The translations under genes and the position numbers were made by a program. Under the pieces are notes generated by a model. The model ran no database searches. It was not told the DNA's origin and worked only from the letters and a program-made list of their open reading frames with translations. A stretch of 64,000 bases of DNA from Promicromonospora thailandica (GTDB taxonomy: Bacteria; Actinomycetota; Actinomycetes; Actinomycetales; Cellulomonadaceae), in contig NZ_JAMTCS010000001.1 of NCBI RefSeq assembly GCF_024171955.1, positions 1 to 64,000 on the forward strand, read 5' to 3'. Positions within the stretch are counted from its first letter, which is position 1. Each line of letters opens with the position of its first letter. Below, piece after piece: positions 45,267-53,455 of the stretch.

Positions 45267-46468
45267 GGGGTGGTCCTTCCGGAAGACTCGGGGGCCGCCG
45301 TGCGGCGGGCGAAGTGGTCGAGCACGTGGTCGGGCAGGGCGGGGACGTCGCGCGGGGCGGACCCGTCGCGCAGGGACTCGGCGGCGAGCGCCCCGGCCGC
45401 GACGGCTGCGCGCGCCGCGACGGGCGAGACGACGGTCGGCGCGCCGTCGAGCACGTGGTCGAGGAACTCGGTCATGGTCAGCAGGTCGGCGTCGGCGTGG
45501 CCGCTGGCGACGCCCTCGATCGCGTGCTCGGCGTCGCCGTCGACCTGCCACTCGTGGCGGCGGTTCCACACCTTGACCACGCCGCCGCCGGTGTCGCCCA
45601 CGTTCTCCAGGCGGCCCTCGGTGCCGATCACGGTGTAGTTGCGCCAGTAGTCGGGCGTGAAGTGGCACTGCTGGTAGCTGGCCAGGACGCCGTTGTCGAG
45701 GCGCATCAGCATCATCGAGACGTCCTCGACGTCGACCACGGGGTTGAGGCCGGTCTGCGCCGCGGGCGGCCAGTTGTCGAAGGAGAACCAGTCGGGCATG
45801 GTCTCGCCGGTGCGGTCGCGCCGGTCGTCGATGCCGCCGTACAGCATGAGGTCGCCCATGCCCACCACCCGGCGGGTGTAGCCGGAGGCGAGGTAGTGCA
45901 CGACGTCGATGTCGTGGCTGGCCTTCTGCAGCAGCAGGGTGTTGGTCCGGGTGCGGTCGGCGTGCCAGTCCTTGAAGTAGTAGTCGCCGCCGTTGCCCAC
46001 GAAGTGGCGCACCCACACGGCCCGGACCTCGCCGATCTCGCCGCGCTCGATCACGCCGCGCATCGCGCGCACCACGCCCGAGTGCCGGAAGTTGTGCCCC
46101 ACGTACAGCGGCGTGCCGGTCTCGGCCGCGGTGGTCAGCACCCGGTCGGCGCCGGCCACGGTGATGGCGAGCGGCTTCTCCAGGTAGACGGCAATACCGG
46201 CCCGCAGCAGCGCGACGGCGATCTCCTCGTGCGTGTCGTCCGGGGTGAGCACGAGCGCGGCGTCGGCGGTGCCCGCGGCGATCAGCTCGTCGACGCTCGC
46301 GTGCACCGCGGCGTCGGGGTGCGCGGCCTGCCCCCGTCGGCGGCCGGTCTCGCTGGTGTCGACGACGGCGCTGACGCGCGCGCCGGGCCGGGCGTGCGGC
46401 ACGTGCTCGGCGATGGGTGAGCGGGCGCCGTAGCCGACGACGGCGACGCGGACGCCGTCGCTGCTCAT
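45263..46468 (-). CDS. Gfo/Idh/MocA-family sugar oxidoreductase
   Basis: 401 residues from ATG 46468 (GGAG-type site). Rossmann motif VVGYGARS (10-17) and intact EKP motif E97-K98-P99 in YLEKPLAI; the second domain has LLQKASHDIDVVHYL with the catalytic His/Asp pattern HDIDV. NAD-dependent oxidation or rearrangement of a sugar or inositol derivative is expected. It is the first gene of the second sugar operon, under a 192-bp leader with palindromes and downstream of the DeoR-type regulator. Confidence 0.9.
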   Translation of the reverse strand: MSSDGVRVAVVGYGARSPIAEHVPHARPGARVSAVVDTSETGRRRGQAAHPDAAVHASVDELIAAGTADAALVLTPDDTHEEIAVALLRAGIAVYLEKPLAITVAGADRVLTTAAETGTPLYVGHNFRHSGVVRAMRGVIERGEIGEVRAVWVRHFVGNGGDYYFKDWHADRTRTNTLLLQKASHDIDVVHYLASGYTRRVVGMGDLMLYGGIDDRRDRTGETMPDWFSFDNWPPAAQTGLNPVVDVEDVSMMLMRLDNGVLASYQQCHFTPDYWRNYTVIGTEGRLENVGDTGGGVVKVWNRRHEWQVDGDAEHAIEGVASGHADADLLTMTEFLDHVLDGAPTVVSPVAARAAVAAGALAAESLRDGSAPRDVPALPDHVLDHFARRTAAPESSGRTTP

Positions 46469-46486
46469 GCTCCGCTCCGGTCTCGT

Positions 46487-46504
46487 GAGCACGACGTCGT
46501 GCTC
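46487..46504. promoter_or_regulatory. 18-bp perfect palindrome upstream of the second sugar operon
   Basis: GAGCACGACGTCGTGCTC lies 19 bp ahead of the Gfo/Idh start. A second dyad, TTACG-N4-CGTAA, is at 46588-46601. Both are candidate operators for the DeoR-type or another sugar regulator. Confidence 0.5.
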
Positions 46505-46660
46505 GAACTTGTCACTTTCGACTCTGAATTGAGCATGTCCAGACACTAGGGGTTCCGGGCGCGCGCAAACAGGGGCGAGCGGACCTTTTACGACGACGTA
46601 ACACGCGCGCCGATGCTCCTGGGACGGCCGATGTCGGGCCGTGAGGTGCGTCCTGCCTGG

Positions 46661-47449
46661 TCAGGCGGAGGCGACGACGATCTGCACGCCGGCGGTGGCG
46701 AACTCGGCCTCGATCTCCGGAGCGACGGGCTGGTCCGTCACCAGCACGTCGACGTCGGCGAGCGGGCAGATGCGCGCGAAGGTGGCCCGGCCGAGCTTGG
46801 TCGCGTCGGCGGCGACGATCACGCGGCGCGAGGTGGCGCCGATGCGGCGGCTGACCTCCGCCTCGCCCTCGTGCACGGTGGTGGCGCCGAAGGCGGCGCT
46901 CAGCCCATCGACGCCGAGCACCGCGGTGTCGAGGCTGAACTCGCTCAGCGTTGCGCCGACCAGGGGCCCGACCAGCTCGTACGACTGGCGGCGCGACACT
47001 CCCCCGGTGACCACGATCTTGACGTGCTCCCGCACGGAGAGCTCGTAGGCGATGTTGAGGGCGTTGGTCACGATGGTGACGCCAGGGGCTTCGGCCTTGC
47101 GCAGCCGCTCGCTGCGGCCGAGCTCGCGGGCGACCTCCGTCGTCGTCGTGCCACCGTTGAGCCCCACCGACTCGCCCGGCCCGATGAGTTCGGCGACGGC
47201 GCGCGCGATCGCCTTCTTGGCCTCCGCCTGGCTCGCGATCTTGTACTGCAGTGGCAGCTCGTACCCGGACCCGAGCGACGTCGCCCCACCGTGCGTGCGG
47301 GTGACCAGGCGCTGCTCCGCGAGGGTGTTGAGGTCGCGGCGCACCGTCGCCGTCGACACCCCGAGCTGCTCGCTGATGTCCGTGATCGACACGCTCCCCC
47401 GCTCGCTCACGAGCTCGAGCACGAGGTTGAGTCGCTGCTGCTGCGTCAT
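46661..47449 (-). CDS. DeoR-family sugar regulator
   Basis: 262 residues from ATG 47449; an in-frame GTG at 47485 is the alternative. The N-terminal DeoR HTH is RLNLVLELVSERGSVSITDISEQLGVSTATVRRDLNTLAEQRLVTRTHGGA. The sugar-phosphate-sensing domain has GLNGGTTTTEVAREL, VTIVTNALNIAYEL, VLGVDGLSAAFG and VIVAADATKLG. Such proteins usually repress until a phosphorylated sugar binds. It is upstream of, and on the same strand as, the second sugar operon, with a promoter-sized gap. Confidence 0.92.
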   Translation of the reverse strand: MTQQQRLNLVLELVSERGSVSITDISEQLGVSTATVRRDLNTLAEQRLVTRTHGGATSLGSGYELPLQYKIASQAEAKKAIARAVAELIGPGESVGLNGGTTTTEVARELGRSERLRKAEAPGVTIVTNALNIAYELSVREHVKIVVTGGVSRRQSYELVGPLVGATLSEFSLDTAVLGVDGLSAAFGATTVHEGEAEVSRRIGATSRRVIVAADATKLGRATFARICPLADVDVLVTDQPVAPEIEAEFATAGVQIVVASA

Positions 47450-47654
47450 CGGGGCGCCCTGGGGTTCACGGCAGAATCTTCGCACGGGTGGGCGGGGGTG
47501 CGTGATCGATTCTGCTCATGTGGGGGGCGAATGAGCATGCTGGGTGACGGGTGTGCTCTGGTTCGCTCGCGCCGGCTCGGCCGTGGCGACGGGAGAGGTG
47601 CGGGCGCGGAGTTTGCTAAGGTATCGCTCGCGCCGTACCTGCTGGGACGGCCGT

Positions 47655-47725
47655 GCGGGCGTAGCTCAATGGTAGAGCCTTAGTCTTCCAAACTAATTAC
47701 GCGGGTTCGATTCCCGTCGCCCGCT
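47655..47725 (+). tRNA. tRNA-Gly(TCC)
   Basis: 71-nt cloverleaf. Acceptor GCGGGCG/CGCCCGC with discriminator T, D-arm GCTC-AATGGTA-GAGC, anticodon loop CTTCCAA (TCC) on a TTAGT/ACTAA stem, T-arm GCGGG-TTCGATT-CCCGT. CCA is not encoded. Confidence 0.96.
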
Positions 47726-47735
47726 CAGAGTGCGG

Positions 47736-47770
47736 AAGCCCAGGTCAGAGAGTGTTTCTGACCTGGGCTT
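47736..47770. terminator. Terminator hairpin of tRNA-Gly
   Basis: Perfect 14-bp arms (47736-47749, 47757-47770) with a 7-nt loop, 10 bp after the tRNA. Confidence 0.7.
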
Positions 47771-47805
47771 CGTGCATTCTGGAGGGGTGGAAGCGGCGCC
47801 GAGTG

Positions 47806-48062
47806 GCCCTTACGGGCCTCACGCAGCTCGGCCTTGTCGACCTCGCTCAGACCGGGCCGCCGGCGTCCTCGACATCAGCCTGCTTCATCCAGTTCGCCAG
47901 CGAGCCTTCGGAGATACCGAAGTCCTTGGCGATCTGCGCCAGCGGCGCCTGGCCCTTACGGGCCACGGCCACGACGTCGTCGCGGAACTCCTTGGGGCAG
48001 GGCTTTGCCACGGGACATCCTTCCAGCGAGGACCAGATCCTCACAGTTCAGGTGTCAACCAA
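47806..48062 (-). mobile_element. IS3-family transposase orfA remnant next to tRNA-Gly
   Basis: From GTG 48011 the minus strand encodes an IS3 OrfA N-terminus: CPKEFRDDVVAVARKG, APLAQIAKDFGISEGSLANWMKQADVED, the helix-turn-helix of IS3 transposases. The frame then shifts: the stop at 47847 is only in the original frame, and the +1 frame continues GLSEVDKAELREARK before homology ends near 47806, where the leucine-zipper part should follow. OrfB is gone. The element's upstream region (TTGACA-like box, to about 48062) is still present. It is an inactive relic beside a tRNA gene. Confidence 0.75.
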
Positions 48063-48129
48063 ACTCGGGGCACACCCTCCATCCCTGGGGCAGTCCCCGA
48101 GGTTGGCCGCCGTGGGAGGCTCTAGCGTC

Positions 48130-48495
48130 GTGGAGAGCATCATCGGGTACATGATCGGCCAGCGACTCGGCAGACGGTTGGAACGCCGTCGCAACAAGCG
48201 ACTGCGCTCACAGGGCAAGGCAGCAGCGAGCATCCGCGGATTGCCCAGGTTCTCCAACCAGTGGATTTCCGGTGACTGGGAGGTCGCGCCCGGAAGACTG
48301 ACCTTGTGGCGTACAACTGCCCGCATCGACGAGATCAACCTCGAGTTTCGTCCGCCCACACGTCCCGATTCCTGGGACGTCAATCCAGAAGCTCGCATCT
48401 ATACGGCTACGAGCAACGGCACGACTATCGAGATCGCACTGCTGCCCGATCAGAGCGACTGGGTAATCGAGCGTCTCGGCGTAGCACCGTCGTGA
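48130..48495 (+). CDS. Small protein of unknown function
   Basis: 121 residues from GTG 48130 (GGGAGG upstream, spacing about 10). The N-terminus has a short amphipathic or hydrophobic stretch (MESIIGYMIGQRLGRRLERRRNKRL) that then becomes strongly basic. The rest looks like a small beta-domain (NQWISGDWEVAPGRLTLWRTTARIDEINLEF, then IYTATSNGTTIEIALLPDQSDWVIERL). The arrangement recalls small actinobacterial DUF2550-like proteins, but I cannot confirm that. GC is lower than in its surroundings, consistent with acquired DNA next to the IS relic. Confidence 0.5.
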   Translation: MESIIGYMIGQRLGRRLERRRNKRLRSQGKAAASIRGLPRFSNQWISGDWEVAPGRLTLWRTTARIDEINLEFRPPTRPDSWDVNPEARIYTATSNGTTIEIALLPDQSDWVIERLGVAPS

Positions 48496-49124
48496 TCCTT
48501 GTGGCACAGGTCCGGTGAGCGAAAACGCCACCCTTCTCCTCGATCTGCAAGAGGCGTGACCCGGTCTCGGTCGGTGCGGAACCCGCCGTCTGTCCGCTCG
48601 TCTGCCCTGGCCACGCAGCCGCGTCCGTCGCGTCGTTGTGTCCATCGCGCGCTTACATCGTCGCGCGCATGTCCGTCGTTACGTGCCCGTCGACCGTGTG
48701 CGAACAAGCTGCCCGGCCCCATGCCGACGCCCGCAGCACGGCTCGTCATCTCCACATCGTCGACGAAGACCAGCACCTGGAAGCCGTCATACGCGTCAGC
48801 CGCCGCTACCTCGAACCGGACCGTCTCGGCAGGCGTGCGCGGAACCACCGTGCTGTCGTCCGCCACGACATCCGAGAGCGCAATCCCACGAGGGCGCGGC
48901 AGCATCAGCTCTCGCAAAGCGGTATCGAGCAGCCCGCGCAGCTCCTCGGTATCCCTGTGACGTGCGGCCCCGGCGAGCTCACGCAGGGTCGGCGAGTCGA
49001 CGCCCGAAACAAGGGCGTCCGTGGCGGCGTCGATCAGAAACGCGTTGTCCACACCCTGGTCGAAGGACCAACGTGTCGCGGCCTCGTAGAGACGCTGCCT
49101 GGTAGACGTGTTGCGCGATGTCAT
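48450..49124 (-). CDS. Unknown protein, C-terminus probably frameshifted
   Basis: 224 residues from ATG 49124. The first about 145 residues look like a real coding region: an N-terminal helical part (TRQRLYEAATRWSFDQGVDNAFLIDAATDALVSGVDSPTLRELAGA) and a beta-domain ending in VLVFVDDVEMTSRAAG. Beyond that, composition changes to random Arg/Asp-rich sequence. Another frame gives a short Thr/Met-rich ending soon after, which suggests a frameshift near 48715. The tail overlaps the convergent small gene by 46 bp, which also argues that the true end is earlier. Function unknown. Confidence 0.45.
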   Translation of the reverse strand: MTSRNTSTRQRLYEAATRWSFDQGVDNAFLIDAATDALVSGVDSPTLRELAGAARHRDTEELRGLLDTALRELMLPRPRGIALSDVVADDSTVVPRTPAETVRFEVAAADAYDGFQVLVFVDDVEMTSRAAGVGMGPGSLFAHGRRARNDGHARDDVSARWTQRRDGRGCVARADERTDGGFRTDRDRVTPLADRGEGWRFRSPDLCHKDHDGATPRRSITQSL

Positions 49125-49269
49125 CGCCGCCCATTCTGGACCACACCGGTTCCGAGCCGGGATCGCGTTTCGCTCAGCCCGCGGACGCTTACGATCGACC
49201 GCGCATCCCTGTGTGTCGGTTGTCCGGAGAGGCAGCACACAGTTCACAAGGGATCCGGGCCGTGCCCTG

Positions 49270-50100
49270 CTACCCCTCGTAGAGCGCGAGGTACCGGGAA
49301 TACAGATCGTCGACAGACGTGCCCAGTGCTGCGGGCGTCACGATGTCGTGCCCGACGTTCGCGGCGGCAGGAATCACGTAAGCGCCCAGCGACGCGCCGG
49401 CGGCGACCGCGATCGCGGAGGGCACAGCAATGACCGACCGCGTGTCCACGGACTGCTCCCGCGCCGAGACGGCGACCGCCACCCGCAGCAGATCACCGTC
49501 GCCGGGCACCGGGCGGATCTCGGTCGCGATCCGCAGGTACTGCGCGAGCGCCGTGTACGAGTGCCCCCGCACATCGAACCTGTCGGGCAGCAGTCCCGCA
49601 CCGTACAGGACACGCATCGCGGCCACGGCGGCCGGCGGCACCCGGCGCGGATGCGGGCGGTAGAACGGAGCGAGGACCAGCAGGCGCCGAACACGACAGG
49701 CCGTGCGGGTCGCCAGCCAGGTGGCCAGCACCCCGCCGCCGGACACCCCGACGACACCGGCATCGGAGCCCAGTCGTGCGGTCACGGTCCATGCCTCGGC
49801 GGCATAGCGACGCAGGGCGCCGGGGACAACCCGGGCGTGCGCGCGCCGGGTGGTCAGCCCGTGCAGCGGCGCACGCGGGGCGAACACGTTGTACCCCAGG
49901 GCGAAGAATCGCTCGGCCAACGCTGCCACCTGTGTCGGCGTGTGGGTGTAGCCGTGCAGGACCAGCGCGGCCTTCGACCGAGGCTCCCCGTGCGACCACA
50001 GCCTGGTACCGGCGCCCCGCAGCACCGACGGGTCCGACGCGTCGGCCTCGACCATCGCCCGCGCGTGCGCCTCGGCGGCTGCGAAGCCCACGAGAGTCAC
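49270..50100 (-). CDS. Alpha/beta hydrolase of the SARP-linked operon
   Basis: 276 residues from GTG 50100, which overlaps the ligase stop (GTGA). Oxyanion motif LVLHGYTHTP (residues 46-55), nucleophile elbow G118-V-S120-G-G, and a late NVGHDIV His complete the triad. It is likely a carboxylesterase, thioesterase or lactonase-type enzyme. Being last in a peptide-ligase-hydrolase operon, it could release, hydrolyse or cyclise an acyl product made by the ligase; that is inference. Confidence 0.8.
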   Translation of the reverse strand: MTLVGFAAAEAHARAMVEADASDPSVLRGAGTRLWSHGEPRSKAALVLHGYTHTPTQVAALAERFFALGYNVFAPRAPLHGLTTRRAHARVVPGALRRYAAEAWTVTARLGSDAGVVGVSGGGVLATWLATRTACRVRRLLVLAPFYRPHPRRVPPAAVAAMRVLYGAGLLPDRFDVRGHSYTALAQYLRIATEIRPVPGDGDLLRVAVAVSAREQSVDTRSVIAVPSAIAVAAGASLGAYVIPAAANVGHDIVTPAALGTSVDDLYSRYLALYEG

Positions 50101-51521
50101 CGTGTCCCTGGCAGGTCCCGGTCGCTCGCTCCCGGCATCGGGCCACTGGTGTACCGGTGCTTGACGCCGCGTGGGAAGTACTCGGGATCGCCGGACCGCC
50201 TGAGGTCCACCTGAGGTGTCTGACCGGCCTCCGGGACGTAGTGCGCGAACTCGCTGTTGATCCTCAGGAGCTCCGTACGGATCGACTCGGCCACCAGCCG
50301 CTCGCGTTCCGCGGAGGGCTCCGCTCCGTCGGCCAGCTCCACAACCACCGTCAGCCGGCGGTCACGGTCGGTGTCCTCGACCGTGTCCAGCACGAACCGG
50401 CCGGTCGTCCAGTCGCTGACGGGTGCGCGCTCCAGACCGACGGTGACGTGCTCCGGGTAGATGTTGGCACCGAAGTACGAGACGGTGAACATGGACCGCC
50501 CGAAGACGTACACGAAGGGCAGCTCCGGTCCGGCACCGGGGTCGAACCCCGCGTCCTGGCACCGCCCGAGCAGCTCGTCGTAAGAGTAGAGACCGCCTTC
50601 GTCGGCGATGTGGTACCGCACGAGCGGAACGGTCCCGTCGGCGCTGAACACGAGCGTGCCGTCCGGCCCGGCCTCGAACTGGCGCGCGGCCGGGTCGTAC
50701 TGCAGCAGGGTCGGGAGGCGGGACTGGCCGAAGAGCGCCTCCGCGAAGCCGGGGCGTTCGGCCGCGAAGCGGCGGATCCGGACGCTGAGGGGGGTCTCGT
50801 TGGCCAGCACTCCGGCGTCCGCCGTCCCGTAGAGGGACGCGATGTCGGTCGCCGGGTCCTGGATGCCTGCCCGGTGGGCGACGAGGTCGCGCCACTGCTC
50901 GCTGAACACCTCGCCGGCCAGGACCAGCCTGACCCGGTGCCTCGGCCAGTCGACGCCGCGGGCCAGCCCGGCGTCGATCACGTTCTTCACGAACGGCGGG
51001 TAGCCCAGCAGGACCGTCTGGTCGTACTGGCCGGCCAGCTGGTCGACGACGCGGAGGATCTCGTCGACGTCGTTGCCCGGGGTCGCGAGGGTGATCGGGT
51101 AGCCCTTGGCCGACAGGTGGCGGCACGCCGTCGCGGTGTACATGCCTCCGACCCAGTTGCCGAGGGCGAAGCAGACGACGGCGAGCGTGCTACGGCGGGC
51201 GGCATCGAAGCCGTCGCGGAACACCTGCTCGAAGCGCTCCGCGACCGTGCGCTCGTCGAGGGCCGAGCGCGGCCAGACAGTCGGCGCGCCGGACGAGCCG
51301 GACGAGAGCGCGACGGCGTCGGCGTCGGCGAGCCGCCCGTAGCGGCAGCGGCCCGCGAGAGGGTACCGGTGGTGGTAGTTGTCCTTCGTCGTCAGGGGGA
51401 TCTGGGACGGGTCGCGGACCGACGACGGGTCCAGGCCCAGCTCCCGCAGGAATGTCAGGTACGCGGGTACGGTCTCGACCGCGTCGCGGAAGAGGGCCAC
51501 GACCGGGTCTGGGCGGCTCAC
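50097..51521 (-). CDS. PaaK/CapK-like AMP-forming acyl ligase
   Basis: 474 residues from GTG 51521. The nucleotide loop LSSGSSGAPTVWPRS is at about 72-86, then SLYGTADAGVLANETPL (A5-like, with YG-TAD) and GANIYPEHVTVGLERAPV, which corresponds to the lid hinge of PaaK-type ligases (GENIFP in phenylacetyl-CoA ligase). It would activate a carboxylic acid as an acyl-AMP, with CoA, an amine or a carrier as acceptor. No carrier-protein gene is visible nearby. Its GTG overlaps the TGA of the 49-codon ORF (51518-51521) and its own stop overlaps the hydrolase GTG, so the three genes are translationally coupled. Confidence 0.82.
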   Translation of the reverse strand: MSRPDPVVALFRDAVETVPAYLTFLRELGLDPSSVRDPSQIPLTTKDNYHHRYPLAGRCRYGRLADADAVALSSGSSGAPTVWPRSALDERTVAERFEQVFRDGFDAARRSTLAVVCFALGNWVGGMYTATACRHLSAKGYPITLATPGNDVDEILRVVDQLAGQYDQTVLLGYPPFVKNVIDAGLARGVDWPRHRVRLVLAGEVFSEQWRDLVAHRAGIQDPATDIASLYGTADAGVLANETPLSVRIRRFAAERPGFAEALFGQSRLPTLLQYDPAARQFEAGPDGTLVFSADGTVPLVRYHIADEGGLYSYDELLGRCQDAGFDPGAGPELPFVYVFGRSMFTVSYFGANIYPEHVTVGLERAPVSDWTTGRFVLDTVEDTDRDRRLTVVVELADGAEPSAERERLVAESIRTELLRINSEFAHYVPEAGQTPQVDLRRSGDPEYFPRGVKHRYTSGPMPGASDRDLPGTR

Positions 51522-51667
51522 GCCGGCACCACCTCCTGGCCGGTGACGTGGCGGCAGCCGGTGGGCAGCTCGTCCGGCGGGCGTGTCGCATCGGCGTCCA
51601 GGTGACGGGCCCTGTTCCCGCCGGCCGTCACCGAGGTGAGGACGGTGTACTGCACGAGTCGTTGCAT
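51518..51667 (-). CDS. 49-residue peptide heading the ligase-hydrolase operon
   Basis: Begins ATG 51667 with a strong AGGAG 6 nt upstream and ends in a TGA that overlaps the ligase GTG. GC at third codon positions is about 90%, as in real genes here. The peptide starts MQRLVQYTVLTSVTAGGNR, turns polar and Pro-rich, has a single Cys in the segment LPTGCRHV and ends EVVPA. There is no signal peptide or membrane segment. I recognise no family. A SARP-type triplet lies 64-91 bp upstream, so it is the first gene of the regulated transcript. Candidate roles: precursor peptide, small carrier or regulatory leader for the ligase. Confidence 0.6.
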   Translation of the reverse strand: MQRLVQYTVLTSVTAGGNRARHLDADATRPPDELPTGCRHVTGQEVVPA

Positions 51668-51730
51668 CGAGGCTCCTGTGATGAGAGGGGTGGCCCAGAC
51701 GGGGCGACACCCATGACACAGCAGGCCGGT

Positions 51731-51758
51731 CGACGCACGGTCGACATCACGTCGATGC
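51731..51758. promoter_or_regulatory. SARP-type triplet box 1 (peptide-ligase-hydrolase operon)
   Basis: GTCGAC (51731), GTCGAC (51742) and GTCGAT (51753), each 11 bp apart, 64 bp ahead of the 49-codon ORF. Direct repeats at helical-turn spacing are the known binding pattern of SARP proteins. Confidence 0.8.
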
Positions 51759-51906
51759 GGTCCGGCCATCGCCGGAGGTGCCGACAGCTCTGCGCACGAT
51801 CGGCACCTCCGGTCTCACACGACGGGCACGTCGGTGTCGTCGTCGTAGATCGGTGAGAAGGCGGTCTCCCGGTCCCCGCCGCTCTGGCGCAGGCCGTGGG
51901 CAGCGT

Positions 51907-51934
51907 GTCGACGTCGTGTCGACCGGACGTCGAT
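51907..51934. promoter_or_regulatory. SARP-type triplet box 2 (FAD oxidase)
   Basis: GTCGAC (51907), GTCGAC (51918) and GTCGAT (51929), 11 bp apart, 52 bp ahead of the FAD oxidase ATG. Boxes 1 and 2 share the 319-bp divergent promoter region. Confidence 0.82.
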
Positions 51935-51985
51935 ACGTGGGGTGGAAAGTCGGGAACGTTGTTCTCGAACGAAGAGGAGTACCCC

Positions 51986-53362
51986 ATGTCCACCAACCGC
52001 CTCGATGCCGCGACGCTGCGCGCGGAGCTCGACGGCAGCCTGTTCCTCCCCGGGGAGGACGGCTGGGACGAAGCACGTCAGGCCTGGCAGCTCACCGTCG
52101 ACCAGCGCCCCGAAGCGGTCGTGGTGGCAGCCTCCGTGCGTGACGTGGTCACCACCGTCAACGCCGCCCGCACCGCGGGCCTACGGGTGGCCGCTCAGTC
52201 GACCGGCCACAACGCCGGCCCCCTGGGGGCGCTCGCGGGCACGGTGCTCCTGCGCACCTCCGGGCTGACCGGCATCACCGTGGACCCCGCCGCGCGCACG
52301 GCCCGCGTGGAAGCGGGCGTCGTGTGGGGCGACGTGACCGCCGCCGCGGCCCCGTACGGCCTGGCGGGTCTCGCCGGTACGGCACCGGACGTCGGCGTGG
52401 TCGGCTACACGCTCGGCGGTGGCATGTCGTGGCTGGGACGCACCTACGGGGTCGCCGCCAACCACGTCGTGTCAGCCGACGTCGTGACCGCCGACGGCGT
52501 CCAGCGGCATGTCGACGCCCAGAACGAGCCCGACCTGTTCTGGGCGCTGCGCGGCGGTGGCGGCAGCTTCGCCGTCGTGACGGCCCTGGAGATCGGTCTG
52601 GTGCCGGTGCCCGACCTGCACGGCGGCGCCCTCTTCTTCCCTCTCGACCAGGCATCCGAGGTGCTGCAGAACTGGCAGCGATGGACGCGGACCGTTCCGG
52701 ACGCGATCACGTCGGTCGGCCGGCTCCTGCGTTTCCCGCCCCTGCCCGAGATCCCCGAGCCCGTGCGCGGGCAGTCCTTCGTCGTCGTCGAGCTGGTCTC
52801 GCTCCTGAGCCGGGAGGCGACGGACGAGGCGCTCGAGCCCCTGCGCGTCCTCGGCCCCGTGATGGACACCGTCCACCCGTCGGAGCCTGCCGAGCTGGCC
52901 GCCATCCACATGGATCCGCCGGCTCCGGTGCCGGGAACCGGGGACGGCTTCCTCCTGACCGACCTGCCGCTCGAAGCCCTGGACGCCTTCCTGTCGGTCG
53001 CGGGGCCGGGCGAAGACTTCGGGTTGCTGAGCGCGGAGATCCGCCACCTGGGCGGGGCCTTCTCTCCCGACACCACTCGGGGTGGCGTGGTGTCCGGGTT
53101 CGCCGCCGGGTACGCGATCTTCACCGCGACGATCACCCCGGACGAGACCGCCGTGAAGGCCACCCACATCGTCCTGGACCGACTGCGCGACACGCTCCGC
53201 CCGTGGACCGCACCGGTCTCGTACCTGAACTTCGCCGAGCGTCCCGGCGGTGCGCCGTTCGCGCACACGGCGGCGCTGCACCGCCTGCGGAGCATCAAGG
53301 CCCTCTACGACCCCGCAGACGTCATCCGCGCCAACCACCCGGTCAGCCCGGCCCAGGGCTGA
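51986..53362 (+). CDS. FAD-linked oxidase (BBE/6-hydroxynicotine oxidase-like, p-cresol methylhydroxylase fold)
   Basis: 458 residues from ATG 51986 (AGAGGAG upstream). FAD-binding domain: AAQSTGHNAGPLG with H75, the usual 8-alpha flavin-linking His, and VGYTLGGGMSWLGRTYG. The second flavin-linking Cys of bicovalent members should fall in the GTAPDVGV segment, but the position is Ala133, so the flavin is at most singly linked. The C-terminal berberine-bridge motif appears as LYDPADVIRANHPV. It oxidises an alcohol, amine or ring carbon with O2. It is divergent from the peptide-ligase operon and has its own SARP-type triplet. Confidence 0.88.
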   Translation: MSTNRLDAATLRAELDGSLFLPGEDGWDEARQAWQLTVDQRPEAVVVAASVRDVVTTVNAARTAGLRVAAQSTGHNAGPLGALAGTVLLRTSGLTGITVDPAARTARVEAGVVWGDVTAAAAPYGLAGLAGTAPDVGVVGYTLGGGMSWLGRTYGVAANHVVSADVVTADGVQRHVDAQNEPDLFWALRGGGGSFAVVTALEIGLVPVPDLHGGALFFPLDQASEVLQNWQRWTRTVPDAITSVGRLLRFPPLPEIPEPVRGQSFVVVELVSLLSREATDEALEPLRVLGPVMDTVHPSEPAELAAIHMDPPAPVPGTGDGFLLTDLPLEALDAFLSVAGPGEDFGLLSAEIRHLGGAFSPDTTRGGVVSGFAAGYAIFTATITPDETAVKATHIVLDRLRDTLRPWTAPVSYLNFAERPGGAPFAHTAALHRLRSIKALYDPADVIRANHPVSPAQG

Positions 53363-53455
53363 CCGGCCGGACTGCCTCGTCGATGCAGGGGCTCTCAGCG
53401 GGGTGACCGCATCCGGCGAGGCATGGGCCGACGGGTAAGGGATGACCTGTCGGCC

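Noticed and set aside
46613-47683. Plus-strand open frame of 356 codons across the DeoR gene and tRNA-Gly
   Set aside because: It is antisense to a clear DeoR gene and ends inside the tRNA.
51731-51758. GTCGAC sites as chance SalI-like hexamers in GC-rich DNA
   Set aside because: Single GTCGAC sites are common here, but exact 11-bp triplets occur only at promoters of this cluster, so I kept them as regulatory.
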